DNA of 37,596 nt from an uncultured Alphaproteobacteria bacterium (lineage in GTDB: Bacteria > Pseudomonadota > Alphaproteobacteria > Rs-D84). Each line of letters begins with the position of its first letter. Within the stretch, counting starts at the first letter, position 1. The translations under genes and the position numbers were made by a program. The stretch is taken from the NCBI GenBank assembly GCA_944389465.1, contig CALXML010000009.1:1-37596 (forward strand). The letters are read 5' to 3'. The notes beneath the pieces were generated by a model. The model ran no database searches, was not told the origin of the DNA, and worked only from the letters and a program-made list of their open reading frames with translations. Below, piece by piece: positions 23,632-34,528 of this stretch.

Positions 23632-24439
23632 GAAAACAATACGTGTTGCTGTATTTATAGGATTTATTTGCTGTGCTGCGCACAGTGCCAGTTTGTTGCA
23701 ATCGCAATCTTTTCCAAAAACGGCGAACGATTTAACTTTTACCCAGCGCACCAATCTGTTGGCGGCTGGATATGAACCGTGGGAATCAGAATACGATGCA
23801 AATGGGCATTGTATATCGGGCTGTATTTACAGTGGAATAACAATAAAAGATGAATTAAACGTTTTGCAACAAAACACAAATAATGCGCGGCGTAATTTGG
23901 TGCAATATATACAGAATCAACCGCAACAGCAAAATATAATAAGCCAACCGCAACAATCTGGGCAATCGCCGGTGGTTATAATTGCGCAAAATGCCCCACG
24001 ATGCGAACCGCATAATACAAATACGCCGGCCGGTCAAACAATGCCGTTGGGCGTTCCTTTGACGGGAAACCCGCGCGTAACATCGCCATATGGCCAGCGT
24101 ACAAACCCAGTAACCGGCAAACAACAGGTCCATCGTGGAATTGATTTTTCAGCCACTGTCGGAACACCGGTATATTCGCCTGCAATTGGCACGGTGAAAT
24201 CTGTGTGGCGTGATTCAACATGTGGCAATGGGCTAAAAATTGCGCATGCAAACGGATATGAAACAGTATATTGTCATTTAAACACTGTGACTGTAAAAAA
24301 TGGCGACAGCGTTGGCGCGGGGTGCGTGGTTGCCGAAACGGGTAACAGTGGCCGCACAACGGGCCCGCATTTGCATTATGCCATTAAATATAATGGCGAA
24401 TACATAAACCCAACCGATTGGGTTAATAATCGTGGCTAG
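23630..24439 (+). CDS. Secreted M23 peptidase
   Basis: 269 residues. Signal peptide MKTIRVAVFIGFICCAAHS. A region with two Cys (GHCISGCIYSG) and a Gln/Asn-rich linker precede the C-terminal LytM domain (about 140-265): VTSPYGQRTNPVTGKQQVHRGIDFSA has the first zinc ligands and GPHLHYAI the last. Catalytic residues look intact, so peptidoglycan endopeptidase activity is likely. It lies 33 bases after the barrel gene but has its own promoter-like element. The stop overlaps the convergent Smr gene. Confidence 0.88.
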   Translation: MKTIRVAVFIGFICCAAHSASLLQSQSFPKTANDLTFTQRTNLLAAGYEPWESEYDANGHCISGCIYSGITIKDELNVLQQNTNNARRNLVQYIQNQPQQQNIISQPQQSGQSPVVIIAQNAPRCEPHNTNTPAGQTMPLGVPLTGNPRVTSPYGQRTNPVTGKQQVHRGIDFSATVGTPVYSPAIGTVKSVWRDSTCGNGLKIAHANGYETVYCHLNTVTVKNGDSVGAGCVVAETGNSGRTTGPHLHYAIKYNGEYINPTDWVNNRG

Positions 24440-24807
24440 TTTTTTTGTTTTCGGAATTTTACACTGAAACTGCCGTTATTTATTGGTGTTGATGACACAA
24501 TGTATGGTGATAAAATGCTGGCCGTTGCCCATTGTGGAAATTGTTTATGTAAAACACCACTGGCCCCCGTGATAATTGTGGCACTGCGCACACCAGATGT
24601 GGCCAAATCCATAATTTCAGCCCACGCCTGTTCAACAGTTTTCTGATGCAAATCCAACACAAAGTGTTCCGGCACGGGTTGCGGTGCGTCGGGTATACGG
24701 GTGGACAGTTTTAATTCACTGCGCACGCGGCGACGTATGTCATCGTCGTTTGGTGTGAATTTTATATCCGCCATTTTTGCAATATCAGAATCAGTCAGAT
24801 GTTTCAT
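24436..24807 (-). CDS. Smr-domain protein
   Basis: Small MutS-related domain protein of about 123 residues. The motif FVLDLHQKTVEQAWAEIMDLATSGVRSATIITGASG corresponds to the Smr LDLHG...ITGKG pattern, with Gln for the usual Gly after DLH and ASG for the usual KG. Smr domains act as nucleases on branched DNA or on RNA. ATG 24807 (MKHLTDSDI) is preferred over a GTG six codons upstream. Its 3' end overlaps the secreted peptidase gene. Confidence 0.82.
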   Translation of the reverse strand: MKHLTDSDIAKMADIKFTPNDDDIRRRVRSELKLSTRIPDAPQPVPEHFVLDLHQKTVEQAWAEIMDLATSGVRSATIITGASGVLHKQFPQWATASILSPYIVSSTPINNGSFSVKFRKQKN

Positions 24808-24833
24808 AGTAATTGGATTATACACAGTTTTTT

Positions 24834-25169
24834 ATGAAAAATTACAAAAAAATACCGCCGAAAAAAATCGGTCAGTTAAATTGGGCCACAACCAGTGGTA
24901 GTGTATCCATTCAGGGTGTTGCGTTTTGTGGTTCAAAAAATGGTGACGCAATCAGTTCCACGTCCAATGCCGTTACAAGCAGTACAGCCGGCAATAATAA
25001 TGCGCATTGCTGGTGCAAAATGACCAATCCAGTGGATTCGCCGTGGGTATTCTTTGTCACCCCAACGTCTGCTGATTATTGTGTGGCACATTGTGCGTTT
25101 ATCTGTGCGGCCAACACACGGGCCAATGCGGCCTTTCGGTCGCTGTTGCTGGATGGGGAGTCTGACTGA
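24834..25169 (+). pseudogene. Truncated copy of the secreted cysteine-rich small protein family
   Basis: 111 codons, open. From LNWATTSGSVSIQGVAFCGSK onward it matches the mature domains at 12902-13345 and 13356-13808 (HCWCKMTNPVDSPWVFFV, CVAHCAFICAANTRANAAFRS). The signal peptide and first cysteine are missing; instead there are about 16 basic residues (MKNYKKIPPKKIGQ). The nucleotides encoding these include GCCGAAAAAAATCGGT, similar to the distal end of leader copy B. This looks like a deletion that joined leader remnant to mature domain. Without a signal peptide the cysteine-rich domain could not be exported, so it is probably not functional. Confidence 0.65.
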
Positions 25170-25195
25170 ACGTATGTTGCAAATATGAAATAAAA

Positions 25196-25215
25196 AGCCG
25201 CCCATTTGGGCGGAA
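25196..25215. terminator. Terminator hairpin between the truncated gene and the dCTP deaminase-like gene
   Basis: CCGCCCA / TGGGCGG stem with A5 before it, serving the minus-strand gene that ends at 25217; the T tract on the plus side is poor. Confidence 0.65.
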
Positions 25216-25216
25216 T

Positions 25217-25936
25217 TTATCGTTGTTTTTGTTTTATATCCTCTATTGGGATTATCGCGGCCGGTGTCGGGCCCATTTGCCCGTTATAATGACTGGCGCG
25301 GTTTTCATTATATGGCTTTCTGTCGCCAATAAATTGTTCATAATAAATCTGGCCAATCCGCATATCAGGGTACACGACGGTTGGGTACAAAGTTTTTATT
25401 TCCAACGTCCATTGACCACAGAATCCGTCATCGCCACGGCCTGCCGTATGATGATTTAATATAAAATTACGTCCCACCGATGATTTGCCATCAATATACG
25501 GGAACAGGTTATATGTTTCAGTATATTCCACCGTGTGTCCCAAATAGCCAATGTCTGGCGATAAAATTAATCCACCACGTGGTATTGTTATATCAATTGT
25601 TTCGTGGGTTTGTTCATCGCACGGGTCCAACAGAAATCTGGGGTTTCGTGGGTCGTATTTTTCAGGATATTTGTGGTATTCCAAATATGCGCTGTAATCC
25701 CAGAACCAATCCCGCATAGAATACACCGTCCCACGCCGATATTCAATTGCCGGACGCATACCATACGGCAACGTGCGTTTGTAAATCTTTAATTTGTCCC
25801 CCAGATGCAGGTCATAACTGTTACTGCCCAAACATTTTTCATCAAAAGGTTCAATAATAATATCAGGCTTGTATTCAGGGTTGGACATATTCGGCGTATG
25901 CATACGACGTAAAATTTCAGGACCAGTTAATTGCAT
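25217..25936 (-). CDS. dCTP deaminase / dUTPase-family protein, enlarged
   Basis: 239 residues from ATG 25936 (MQLTGPEILRRM). Family features: LGSNSYDLHLGDKL near 37, ITIPRGGLILSPDIGYLGHTVEY, the substrate motif IDGKSSVGR, GFCGQWTLEI with the Glu expected to be catalytic in Dcd, and a C-terminal SHYNGQMGPTPA. E. coli Dcd has about 193 residues; the excess here lies between about 60 and 110 (YSMRDWFWDYSAYLEYHKYPEKYD...), an aromatic insertion. It probably makes dUTP from dCTP for dTMP synthesis, though dUTPase activity cannot be excluded. It is divergent from era. Confidence 0.85.
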   Translation of the reverse strand: MQLTGPEILRRMHTPNMSNPEYKPDIIIEPFDEKCLGSNSYDLHLGDKLKIYKRTLPYGMRPAIEYRRGTVYSMRDWFWDYSAYLEYHKYPEKYDPRNPRFLLDPCDEQTHETIDITIPRGGLILSPDIGYLGHTVEYTETYNLFPYIDGKSSVGRNFILNHHTAGRGDDGFCGQWTLEIKTLYPTVVYPDMRIGQIYYEQFIGDRKPYNENRASHYNGQMGPTPAAIIPIEDIKQKQR

Positions 25937-26041
25937 AAAAAATCCTTTATACGGCTGCCTCTCCGTGCTGGATTTTACAATACCTTTTAATGTTTGCAAG
26001 ATTTTTATTCACTTTTGCATTTGGTGTGCTATGGTTGCGGT

Positions 26042-26934
26042 ATGACTGAAACATATTCTGGATTTATTGCAATTGTTGGCCCGACTAATGCGGGCAAAAG
26101 CACCTTGATTAATCAAATTATGGGGCGCAAGGTATCAATTGTTTCGCACAAGGTGCAAACCACGCGTACAAATCTGCGTGCGGTAAAAATGGTGGGGGCG
26201 CGGCAATTAATTTTTGTTGATACCCCCGGAATTTTTCGTCCGTCGCGTCGGCTGGACCGTGCAATGGTTGGTGCCGCGATGGATGCAACATCTGATGCAG
26301 ATGCCATATTGTTGGTAATTGATGCGCAAAAGGGCATAACCGATACAGTGCGCGGATTGGTTGAAAAAATTCGTGACCATAAAAATCTGTTTGTTGCATT
26401 GAACAAGGTTGATTCAGTGCCTAAAACCGATTTATTGCCAGTAACCGCCGAAATAAATGAATTGGCGCACCCGCGTGAAATATTTATGATTTCCGCGCTG
26501 AAAAATGATGGTGTGGATGAAATGTTGCGCGCATTGGCGGATGTTATGCCGGCTGGCCCTTATTTATTTGAAGCGCACGATGCAACGGATGTGCCGGATA
26601 ATTTATATTTATCGGAATTAACCCGTGAAAAGATTTATAAATATATTCATCAGGAATTGCCTTATCACATAAATGTGGTAACTGAACGCGTTGATGTTGC
26701 GGATGATGGCGTTTTGGATATATATCAAAAAATCGCTGTGCGCAATGACGCGCATAAAAAAATTGTAATTGGACGCGCGGGTGCGCAATTAAAGAAAATT
26801 GGAACTGCCGCCCGTCATGATATTCAGAACCAATGGGGGGTGAATGCGCGCCTGCATTTGTTTGTGCGTGTTGAACCAAATTGGGAAGATGTATCTGAAA
26901 ATTATGAAGAACAGGGATTGGAATTTAAGAAATA

Positions 26935-26935
<1 letters not shown>
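26042..26935 (+). CDS. era: GTPase Era
   Basis: Assembles the 30S subunit by binding the 3' end of 16S rRNA. 297 residues from ATG 26042. G1 GPTNAGKS near 13, switch region VQTTRTN, G3 DTPGIF near 61, G4 NKVD near 121, G5 SALKNDG, and a C-terminal KH domain with KIVIGRAGAQLKKIGTAARHDI. GAQLKKIG is the KH signature. It overlaps queA by one base. All motifs are normal. Confidence 0.97.
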
Positions 26936-29095
<2,160 letters not shown>

Positions 29096-29096
<1 letters not shown>

Positions 29097-29455
29097 TGAA
29101 TAAAAGTACAGCAGATAAAACACAAAAAATAACCATAAACCAGAATACGACCACGGTGGCCGGTGCGCCAAAATTGGTATTGAACAATATTGACAGATTG
29201 TATTTGGCCACAGCGGTAAAATCTGTGCGGAATTTAACATTTATATATACTTTGGTATGTCGTAATACCGGCAATCGTCAATATGAAATATTTCCTGTAA
29301 CAGAAATCGCCACATTTGATAATGCGCGTGATGCGGCGATATATCATCAAACTGTAAATCAGGTTATGGCATATCAGCAAAAAATGGCTGGTCCACAAAA
29401 AATACGTGAAATGTTGGCCACAGAAATAGATGCTTTTAAACAACAAACACGATAA
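29096..29455 (+). CDS. Hypothetical protein coupled to tgt
   Basis: 119 residues, no signal peptide, no family recognised. The N-terminus is polar (MNKSTADKTQKITINQNTTT), followed by LNNIDRLYLATAVKSVRNLTFIYTLVCRN, and a helical end QVMAYQQKMAGPQKIREMLATEIDAFKQQ. The start overlaps the tgt stop codon (TAATG), which supports it as a real gene of the era-queA-tgt operon. Function unknown. Confidence 0.7.
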
Positions 29456-29523
29456 AAGGGGTTGAAATAAAATCCCAAATTTTATTACACTGATTGTATC
29501 CAAGCAGGAAAGGAGATTTTACC

Positions 29524-30555
29524 ATGCCAAGAAAAAAGAAAGAAGTAGAAGTAATAGATATGGGTGGCGCAAAAACGGTTAAAAAGAAAAAATCGTTTGT
29601 AACGCGTATAAAGGTTATTTTTGCAGTTATATCCATTATATGGATTGCGCTGGTTATCAGTTTGCCGTTATGGGTAAAAAATACTTATTCACAACCGATT
29701 AAGAAATCTATTGTTGTGTCTATGTTTTTTGACCTGCAACGTAATATTGTTGAACAGTATGAAAAATTGCTGGACGGGATTAAGGACGCAATTAATCTGG
29801 AACAGCCCGTTGCCTTTGCCATTGACAAGGTTCGTATGGTCGGCGATGCGGTTGACGTCGTAACAGATACCACCGATAAGGCCAAGGATGTAACTGCCAA
29901 GGCCAGTGAAACAACAGATAAAGTAACAGATACCACCGCCAAGGTTGGTAAATTAACCGGTTTGGCCAATATGTTTGGCATTGATACCAGTGGCATTGAC
30001 AAGGCTTTGGATGAAGTAGACAAGGGCGTTGAACAGGTAAATACCGGCATAGACAAAGCCAACGAAACAATTGCACAGGTTGATAATACCGCGGCAATGG
30101 TAAATGAAAAACTGGATGAAATAGAAACGCAATTAACCAGTGTTTTACAGGTTCAAATTGATGATATGATTGATGACGTTATAAAAACACAATTGGATAA
30201 AAACACCGGTGGATTGGGCACAACGCTGCTGACCAATTATGGTATTGAACATGTGTATCCGTGGCGTCCATCTTCATGGCCAGTTGCAACAAAAATCTAT
30301 GATGATTTGTCTGCATCTAATGTTCAGGTTATAACCGTTATAACCGATACAGTTGACCAATACTTTAACTATGTCGCGTGGGGATTGGTAATTGCGGTTT
30401 GGGTTCTGGGTTTGTGGATATGGCATGCCATGTTTAAAAAGACCAAATCTGTAATTGCACCGTTCATAGTATGCCCACGTTGTGGTCACACATTTGCGGA
30501 CAAACGTACAGCATACGGATTCCTGCAAATCCTGCAACCGTGGAAGTGGTTGTAA
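29524..30555 (+). CDS. Membrane protein with coiled-coil repeats and C-terminal zinc ribbon
   Basis: 343 residues from ATG 29524, with a strong AAGGAG upstream. A basic N-terminus is followed by a membrane segment IFAVISIIWIALVISLPLW (about 32-50), a Thr/Lys/Asp-rich repeat region (DTTDKAKDVTAKASETTDKV and onward, roughly 11-residue periodicity, about 115-205), a second membrane segment YVAWGLVIAVWVLGLWIW near 290, and CPRCGHTFAD, half of a zinc-ribbon motif. The repeats resemble LEA/apolipoprotein-like amphipathic helices. No known family. A possible promoter (TTGAAA...TACACT) lies in the 68-base gap before it. Confidence 0.75.
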   Translation: MPRKKKEVEVIDMGGAKTVKKKKSFVTRIKVIFAVISIIWIALVISLPLWVKNTYSQPIKKSIVVSMFFDLQRNIVEQYEKLLDGIKDAINLEQPVAFAIDKVRMVGDAVDVVTDTTDKAKDVTAKASETTDKVTDTTAKVGKLTGLANMFGIDTSGIDKALDEVDKGVEQVNTGIDKANETIAQVDNTAAMVNEKLDEIETQLTSVLQVQIDDMIDDVIKTQLDKNTGGLGTTLLTNYGIEHVYPWRPSSWPVATKIYDDLSASNVQVITVITDTVDQYFNYVAWGLVIAVWVLGLWIWHAMFKKTKSVIAPFIVCPRCGHTFADKRTAYGFLQILQPWKWL

Positions 30556-30557
30556 AT

Positions 30558-30815
30558 ATGGTGGAAAAACGCGAGGTTTCCGGTAATGATTTCGGCACCC
30601 CAGTCAAAGTAAAATTGACTGGGGGCCGATATTTCTTTATTGCGCTGGGGATAATGATGATAATGTTGGCGGCATACGGTATGGTGGATGCATTGAATGA
30701 CGCAAATGAATTAAAACGCACTGAATTGGATATTTTGCGGCAAAAATTGGATGTGGCCAAACGCCAATATACATTGGATTCACTGAAATATTTCGGCAAT
30801 CAAAAAATCAGATAA
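30558..30815 (+). CDS. Small single-pass membrane protein
   Basis: 85 residues from ATG 30558, two bases after the previous stop. Basic N-terminal part (VKVKLTGGR), a membrane segment YFFIALGIMMIMLAAYGMV (about 25-43) and a charged helix ELKRTELDILRQKLDVAKRQYTLDSL. No family recognised. Tight spacing with the zinc-ribbon membrane protein suggests that the two act together. Confidence 0.68.
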   Translation: MVEKREVSGNDFGTPVKVKLTGGRYFFIALGIMMIMLAAYGMVDALNDANELKRTELDILRQKLDVAKRQYTLDSLKYFGNQKIR

Positions 30816-30823
30816 AAAATTAC

Positions 30824-30852
30824 TTGCAATGTATAAAAAGATATGTCAGAAT
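30824..30852 (+). promoter_or_regulatory. Likely promoter of tRNA-Gly
   Basis: TTGCAA, 17 bases, CAGAAT, ending 12 bases before the tRNA; the same cTTGCAA -35 occurs upstream of tRNA-Arg. Confidence 0.5.
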
Positions 30853-30864
30853 ATGCCTCACAGT

Positions 30865-30941
30865 GCGAGCGTAGCTCAGTTGGCTAGAGCGCAACCTTGC
30901 CAAGGTTGAGGTCGAGGGTTCGAGCCCCTTTGCTCGCACCA
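30865..30941 (+). tRNA. tRNA-Gly (anticodon GCC)
   Basis: 77 bases with encoded CCA. Acceptor GCGAGCG / TGCTCGC (one G-U), D arm GCTC / GAGC, anticodon arm CAACC-TTGCCAA-GGTTG giving GCC, T arm with GGTTCGAGC. Confidence 0.96.
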
Positions 30942-31017
30942 AAGTTTTATTGGGGTCACATTAACAATGAAATTGGTTTTGAAATTCTTTTATTGATACG
31001 GTGCGACCATCAGAATT

Positions 31018-31051
31018 TGACGGACGCACTTTTTATGCGTCCGTTTTTTTA
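31018..31051 (+). terminator. Terminator hairpin between tRNA-Gly and lysS
   Basis: ACGGACGCA / TGCGTCCGT stem followed by T7, 25 bases before the lysS start codon. It probably ends the tRNA transcript; an attenuator role for lysS cannot be excluded. Confidence 0.75.
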
Positions 31052-31076
31052 ATTTTAACGCCCAAAAGGAAAAACA

Positions 31077-32555
31077 ATGTCAGAAAACGCAAACAACACA
31101 ACAAAAATATCAACCAATGAATTACAGGCACGTCTGCAAAAGGCTGAAAATATTCGTGCTCGCGACGGTGTTGTTTGGAAAGATAAATATGACCGCACCC
31201 ACAGAATTTGCGACGCACGTGAATTAGCGGACGGCACGCATGTGCGTTTGGCGGGGCGTGTAACGGCGTTGCGTTGGCTGGGCAAATTGATGTTTGGCCG
31301 CATTTATGATATTGATGGCGAAATTCAGTTTTCTATGTCCCGCGAAGAGCTGGGTGAAGAACAATATAAATTTATGAAATCCAATGTTGATTTGGGTGAC
31401 TTTATTGGTATTGATGGCGAATTGTATCATACGACCGCCGGTGAATTGACTGTGCGCGTGGCGAAATATGAAATTTTGTCCAAGGCTTTGCGCCCATTAC
31501 CTGAAAAGTTCCACGGTCTGACCGATATGGAAACGCGTTATCGTCAACGCTATTTGGATATTATATCAAACGAAGATACGCGTCGCACAATGAAAATGCG
31601 TTTTCAAATGTTGCGTCTGATACGCGAATATTTGAATAATAATGGATTTACAGAGGTTGAAACCCCAATTATGCAGGTTGTTGCCAGTGGGGCCGCCGCG
31701 CGTCCGTTTATAACGCATCATAATGCGTTGGATGCAGATTTCTATTTGCGTATTGCACCTGAATTGTTTTTAAAGCAGACAATTGCTGCCGGCTTTGACC
31801 GTGTATATGAATTAGGTAAAAATTTCCGGAACGAAGGTATGGATGCAATGCATCTGCAGGAATTTACCATGCTGGAATGGTATGCTGCGTACTGGAATTA
31901 TCAGGACAATATCCGTTTTTCGTGGGATATGATTCAAAAACTGTTAATGGAATTGCGTGGCACATTACAGATAGAATATCAGGGTACAAAATTAGATTTC
32001 AGCAAATATGATGAAATAGATTATACCGCGCGTATGAATGAATTGTTGGGTGTTGATATTCTGGAATTTAAGGACACAGATGCATTAAAACAGCAACTGG
32101 TTGCAAATCAAATGTTTACGGCCGATGAACTGGAACCGCTGAAATCTGTGCCTGCAATTGTTGATTATGTATTCAAGCACAAGATTCGTGAACAAATTAT
32201 TCAACCAACAATAGTATATAACTATCCGGCGTATTTAATCCCATTGGCGCGCAGAAACGATGCGGATAATCGTCGTATTGATATATTCCAATTAATTGTT
32301 TGTGGTGCAGAATTGATAAAGGCTTATTCCGAATTAGTTGACCCAATTGTTCAACGTGCCGCATTTGAAGAGCAGGCCAAAAACAAGGCCGCCGGTGATG
32401 ACGAGGCCTTTGATTTAGACGAAGATTTTCTGCGTGCAATGGAACATGGTATGCCACCGATTTCAGGGTTGGGATTGGGCATTGACAGATTCTTTTCTAT
32501 CATTGCCGACGCACCAACACTGCGTGATGTGATATTGTTCCCGATAATGAAATAA
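31077..32555 (+). CDS. lysS: Lysyl-tRNA synthetase, class II
   Basis: Charges tRNA-Lys. 492 residues: an N-terminal OB-fold anticodon-binding domain (VRLAGRVTALRWLGKLMFGRIYD), class II motif 1 region (FTEVETPIMQ), motif 2 (FRNEGMDAMHLQEFTMLEWY) and motif 3 (GLGLGIDRFF). AAAGGAAAAAC precedes the ATG. The short gap (19 bases) to the next gene suggests co-transcription with the RelA/SpoT-like protein, of interest because both respond to amino-acid supply. Confidence 0.97.
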   Translation: MSENANNTTKISTNELQARLQKAENIRARDGVVWKDKYDRTHRICDARELADGTHVRLAGRVTALRWLGKLMFGRIYDIDGEIQFSMSREELGEEQYKFMKSNVDLGDFIGIDGELYHTTAGELTVRVAKYEILSKALRPLPEKFHGLTDMETRYRQRYLDIISNEDTRRTMKMRFQMLRLIREYLNNNGFTEVETPIMQVVASGAAARPFITHHNALDADFYLRIAPELFLKQTIAAGFDRVYELGKNFRNEGMDAMHLQEFTMLEWYAAYWNYQDNIRFSWDMIQKLLMELRGTLQIEYQGTKLDFSKYDEIDYTARMNELLGVDILEFKDTDALKQQLVANQMFTADELEPLKSVPAIVDYVFKHKIREQIIQPTIVYNYPAYLIPLARRNDADNRRIDIFQLIVCGAELIKAYSELVDPIVQRAAFEEQAKNKAAGDDEAFDLDEDFLRAMEHGMPPISGLGLGIDRFFSIIADAPTLRDVILFPIMK

Positions 32556-32573
32556 AAAACATAAGAGACGTTT

Positions 32574-34001
32574 ATGTCAGCAAAAAATTCCGAAAGTTAT
32601 GCGGCTGATTTAACAGCAGAACACGACCGGAAAAATCAGGCCGCCATAGAAGAGGCCCGTCTGTCAGGGCGCATAAATGACGAAGCCGCCGCCTATTTAT
32701 CTGAATTGTATTCAGACAGTTTGCAATGGTTTCGCGAAGTATTTTATTTTCTTGGCAAATGTTTTGGTGCGCCAAAGGCCCCAGTTATGCGCTATGACTA
32801 TGCAACCGACAGTGCAATTGATGAACCAATCAGTGTGTCGGATATAAATCCGCTGTCGCCGTACATTGTACATCACCGTTTGGATGCGGACCCAATGCGT
32901 AATCAGTTTTTTACCAGTGGTGCAGGGCACAAGATAGATTTGGCCGTATCTTCCATTGTAACCGTTATTGTCGGCGCACAGAAAAGTATTAATCGCGCAT
33001 TGGACAAGGTAACCGGTAAATACTATGCCGCATATGTTGATGAAGTTGCAGATACTGTATATCGTGTAATTGCATCACACGACAGATTGGCGTCTGCGCG
33101 TGCGGTATCGGATAAAATCCGTGCAAAGTTAAATGAAAAATATATATCAACACCATCTGAAACAGTTCTGTCAATTATTGGTTCTGGCCACGAAGACATT
33201 GCCGTTGAATTGGTGCGTGCATTGGACAAAGTACCACGTCCACGTATGCGCCTGCAGGATGTGTGGCGTGTAAAATGTTTGTTTGATTTAATTCCACAGG
33301 CGCGTACTTTTATTGAACGTGTTTGTGATATGATGCCGGACAGGATATTATCTGTGCGCGATAATTTTTACGATATGAAAAATCCGCGTAACTATCGTGA
33401 TGCGAAATTGATAATAGATATTGGTACAAATGGCCACGTTGTGCCCATGGAAATCATATGTCAGGTTCGTACATTCTTTGAATTTGAACGCAAAACACAC
33501 GGGCATTATGAAATTTCACGCAAAAGTGAAAACAAGAAAACCAGTAAAATGGCCGCCACCAGTGCGAATATTGAACGTCAATTGGCGGATTTTATGGAAT
33601 GCGGGGTCAAAGAATACAATTTAATGATTTGTCAGTGCCTAGAGGATTTATTTGACCGTGTCGGTTGGAATTTGTTATACAGTCAGGGCAATGGTGGGTC
33701 TATGTTTGACGGATTTCCAAAAACATGCAAATTGTATTATCCGTCAAAGATATTGGATATAATTACCGATAAATTGGATAACGCAATTGAAAACGAAGTA
33801 TTTCATATCAAAAATGCGCCTGTAAAATTAACACAGGCCCAAGAAAGCGAAATCTTTCACTTTATGGGGCGTTTCATACTGGTTGCGGCAATGCCGTATT
33901 TTGGGCGCGATTGGACTGTTCCATTGGACACAATGGCCGGCAAATTGTTCAACTTTGTTATGACCGAAGTCCAACGATACTATAAAAAATCCAGTAAATA
34001 A
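32574..34001 (+). CDS. RelA/SpoT-like nucleotidyltransferase-fold protein (possibly degenerate)
   Basis: 475 residues, cytosolic. The central part (about 160-310) follows the order of an RSH alarmone synthetase: RMRLQDVWRVKCLF (cf. DxxGxR), then VRDNFYDMKNPRNYRDAKLI (cf. KDY...NGYRSLHL), and VPMEIICQVRT with FERKTHGHYE (cf. VEIQIRT...EH..YK). Two extra residues separate the Glu from QVRT, and the R-x-K-S GTP motif is not evident, so activity is uncertain. No HD hydrolase, TGS or ACT domain is seen. N- and C-terminal helical regions are unrecognised. It follows lysS closely and ends at a terminator. Confidence 0.55.
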   Translation: MSAKNSESYAADLTAEHDRKNQAAIEEARLSGRINDEAAAYLSELYSDSLQWFREVFYFLGKCFGAPKAPVMRYDYATDSAIDEPISVSDINPLSPYIVHHRLDADPMRNQFFTSGAGHKIDLAVSSIVTVIVGAQKSINRALDKVTGKYYAAYVDEVADTVYRVIASHDRLASARAVSDKIRAKLNEKYISTPSETVLSIIGSGHEDIAVELVRALDKVPRPRMRLQDVWRVKCLFDLIPQARTFIERVCDMMPDRILSVRDNFYDMKNPRNYRDAKLIIDIGTNGHVVPMEIICQVRTFFEFERKTHGHYEISRKSENKKTSKMAATSANIERQLADFMECGVKEYNLMICQCLEDLFDRVGWNLLYSQGNGGSMFDGFPKTCKLYYPSKILDIITDKLDNAIENEVFHIKNAPVKLTQAQESEIFHFMGRFILVAAMPYFGRDWTVPLDTMAGKLFNFVMTEVQRYYKKSSK

Positions 34002-34010
34002 AATATGTTA

Positions 34011-34052
34011 AACGCCACAGGAAATCAAACCAAAAAAACTGGGGCGTTTTTT
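34011..34052 (+). terminator. Terminator after the RelA/SpoT-like gene
   Basis: AACGCCaCAG pairs with CTGgGGCGTT across an A-rich loop, followed by T6. Confidence 0.65.
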
Positions 34053-34139
34053 CTTGCTTTCATACATTTTATCGGCAACAATTATTACAGGTTCACAGTA
34101 TTTGGGAACCATAACCAGCATAAGAAAGGAAGGCACATT

Positions 34140-34484
34140 ATGCGTCAAGGTAAAGTAAAATGGTACAATGGTAAAAAGTGCTTCGGCTTTATTACGCCGG
34201 ACGCACCAAATGAAAACGGCAATACAGATGATGTATTTGTTCATTCCAGTGCATTAAAGGCTGCAGGTATCAGATTCTTGAATGAAAATGATATTGTGGA
34301 ATTTGAGGAAGAGGTCCGCAACGACAAGTTATCTGTTACCACATTGAAATTAATTCAACGTGACGAAGAATCGGCACGTCGTTTTCAGGAACGTCGCGCG
34401 GAACGTCGTCGTGCCATAGAGGACAGAAAACAACGCGAAGAAAAATCAGGCCGTCGCAGTGGCTTTGCGTTTTGGAAAAAATAA
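34140..34484 (+). CDS. Cold-shock-domain protein with basic C-terminal extension
   Basis: 114 residues from ATG 34140 with GGAAGG upstream. The cold-shock domain runs about 1-70: GKVKWYNGKKCFGFITPD includes RNP1 (KCFGFI, with Cys where most have Gly) and VFVHSSAL is RNP2. The tail (RRFQERRAERRRAIEDRKQREEK) is a charged helix rich in Arg/Glu, longer than classical CspA of about 70 residues. It binds single-stranded RNA or DNA, and the tail may increase RNA affinity. The roughly 85-base leader could hold thermosensing structure, but none is clear. A terminator follows. Confidence 0.92.
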   Translation: MRQGKVKWYNGKKCFGFITPDAPNENGNTDDVFVHSSALKAAGIRFLNENDIVEFEEEVRNDKLSVTTLKLIQRDEESARRFQERRAERRRAIEDRKQREEKSGRRSGFAFWKK

Positions 34485-34503
34485 TTTTTACAGTTTATAA
34501 ATT

Positions 34504-34528
34504 AACCGCCCACAACAGGCGGTTTTTT
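34504..34528. terminator. Bidirectional terminator
   Basis: AACCGCC-CACAACA-GGCGGTT with T6; it overlaps the stop codon of the minus-strand SusC-domain gene. Confidence 0.8.
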
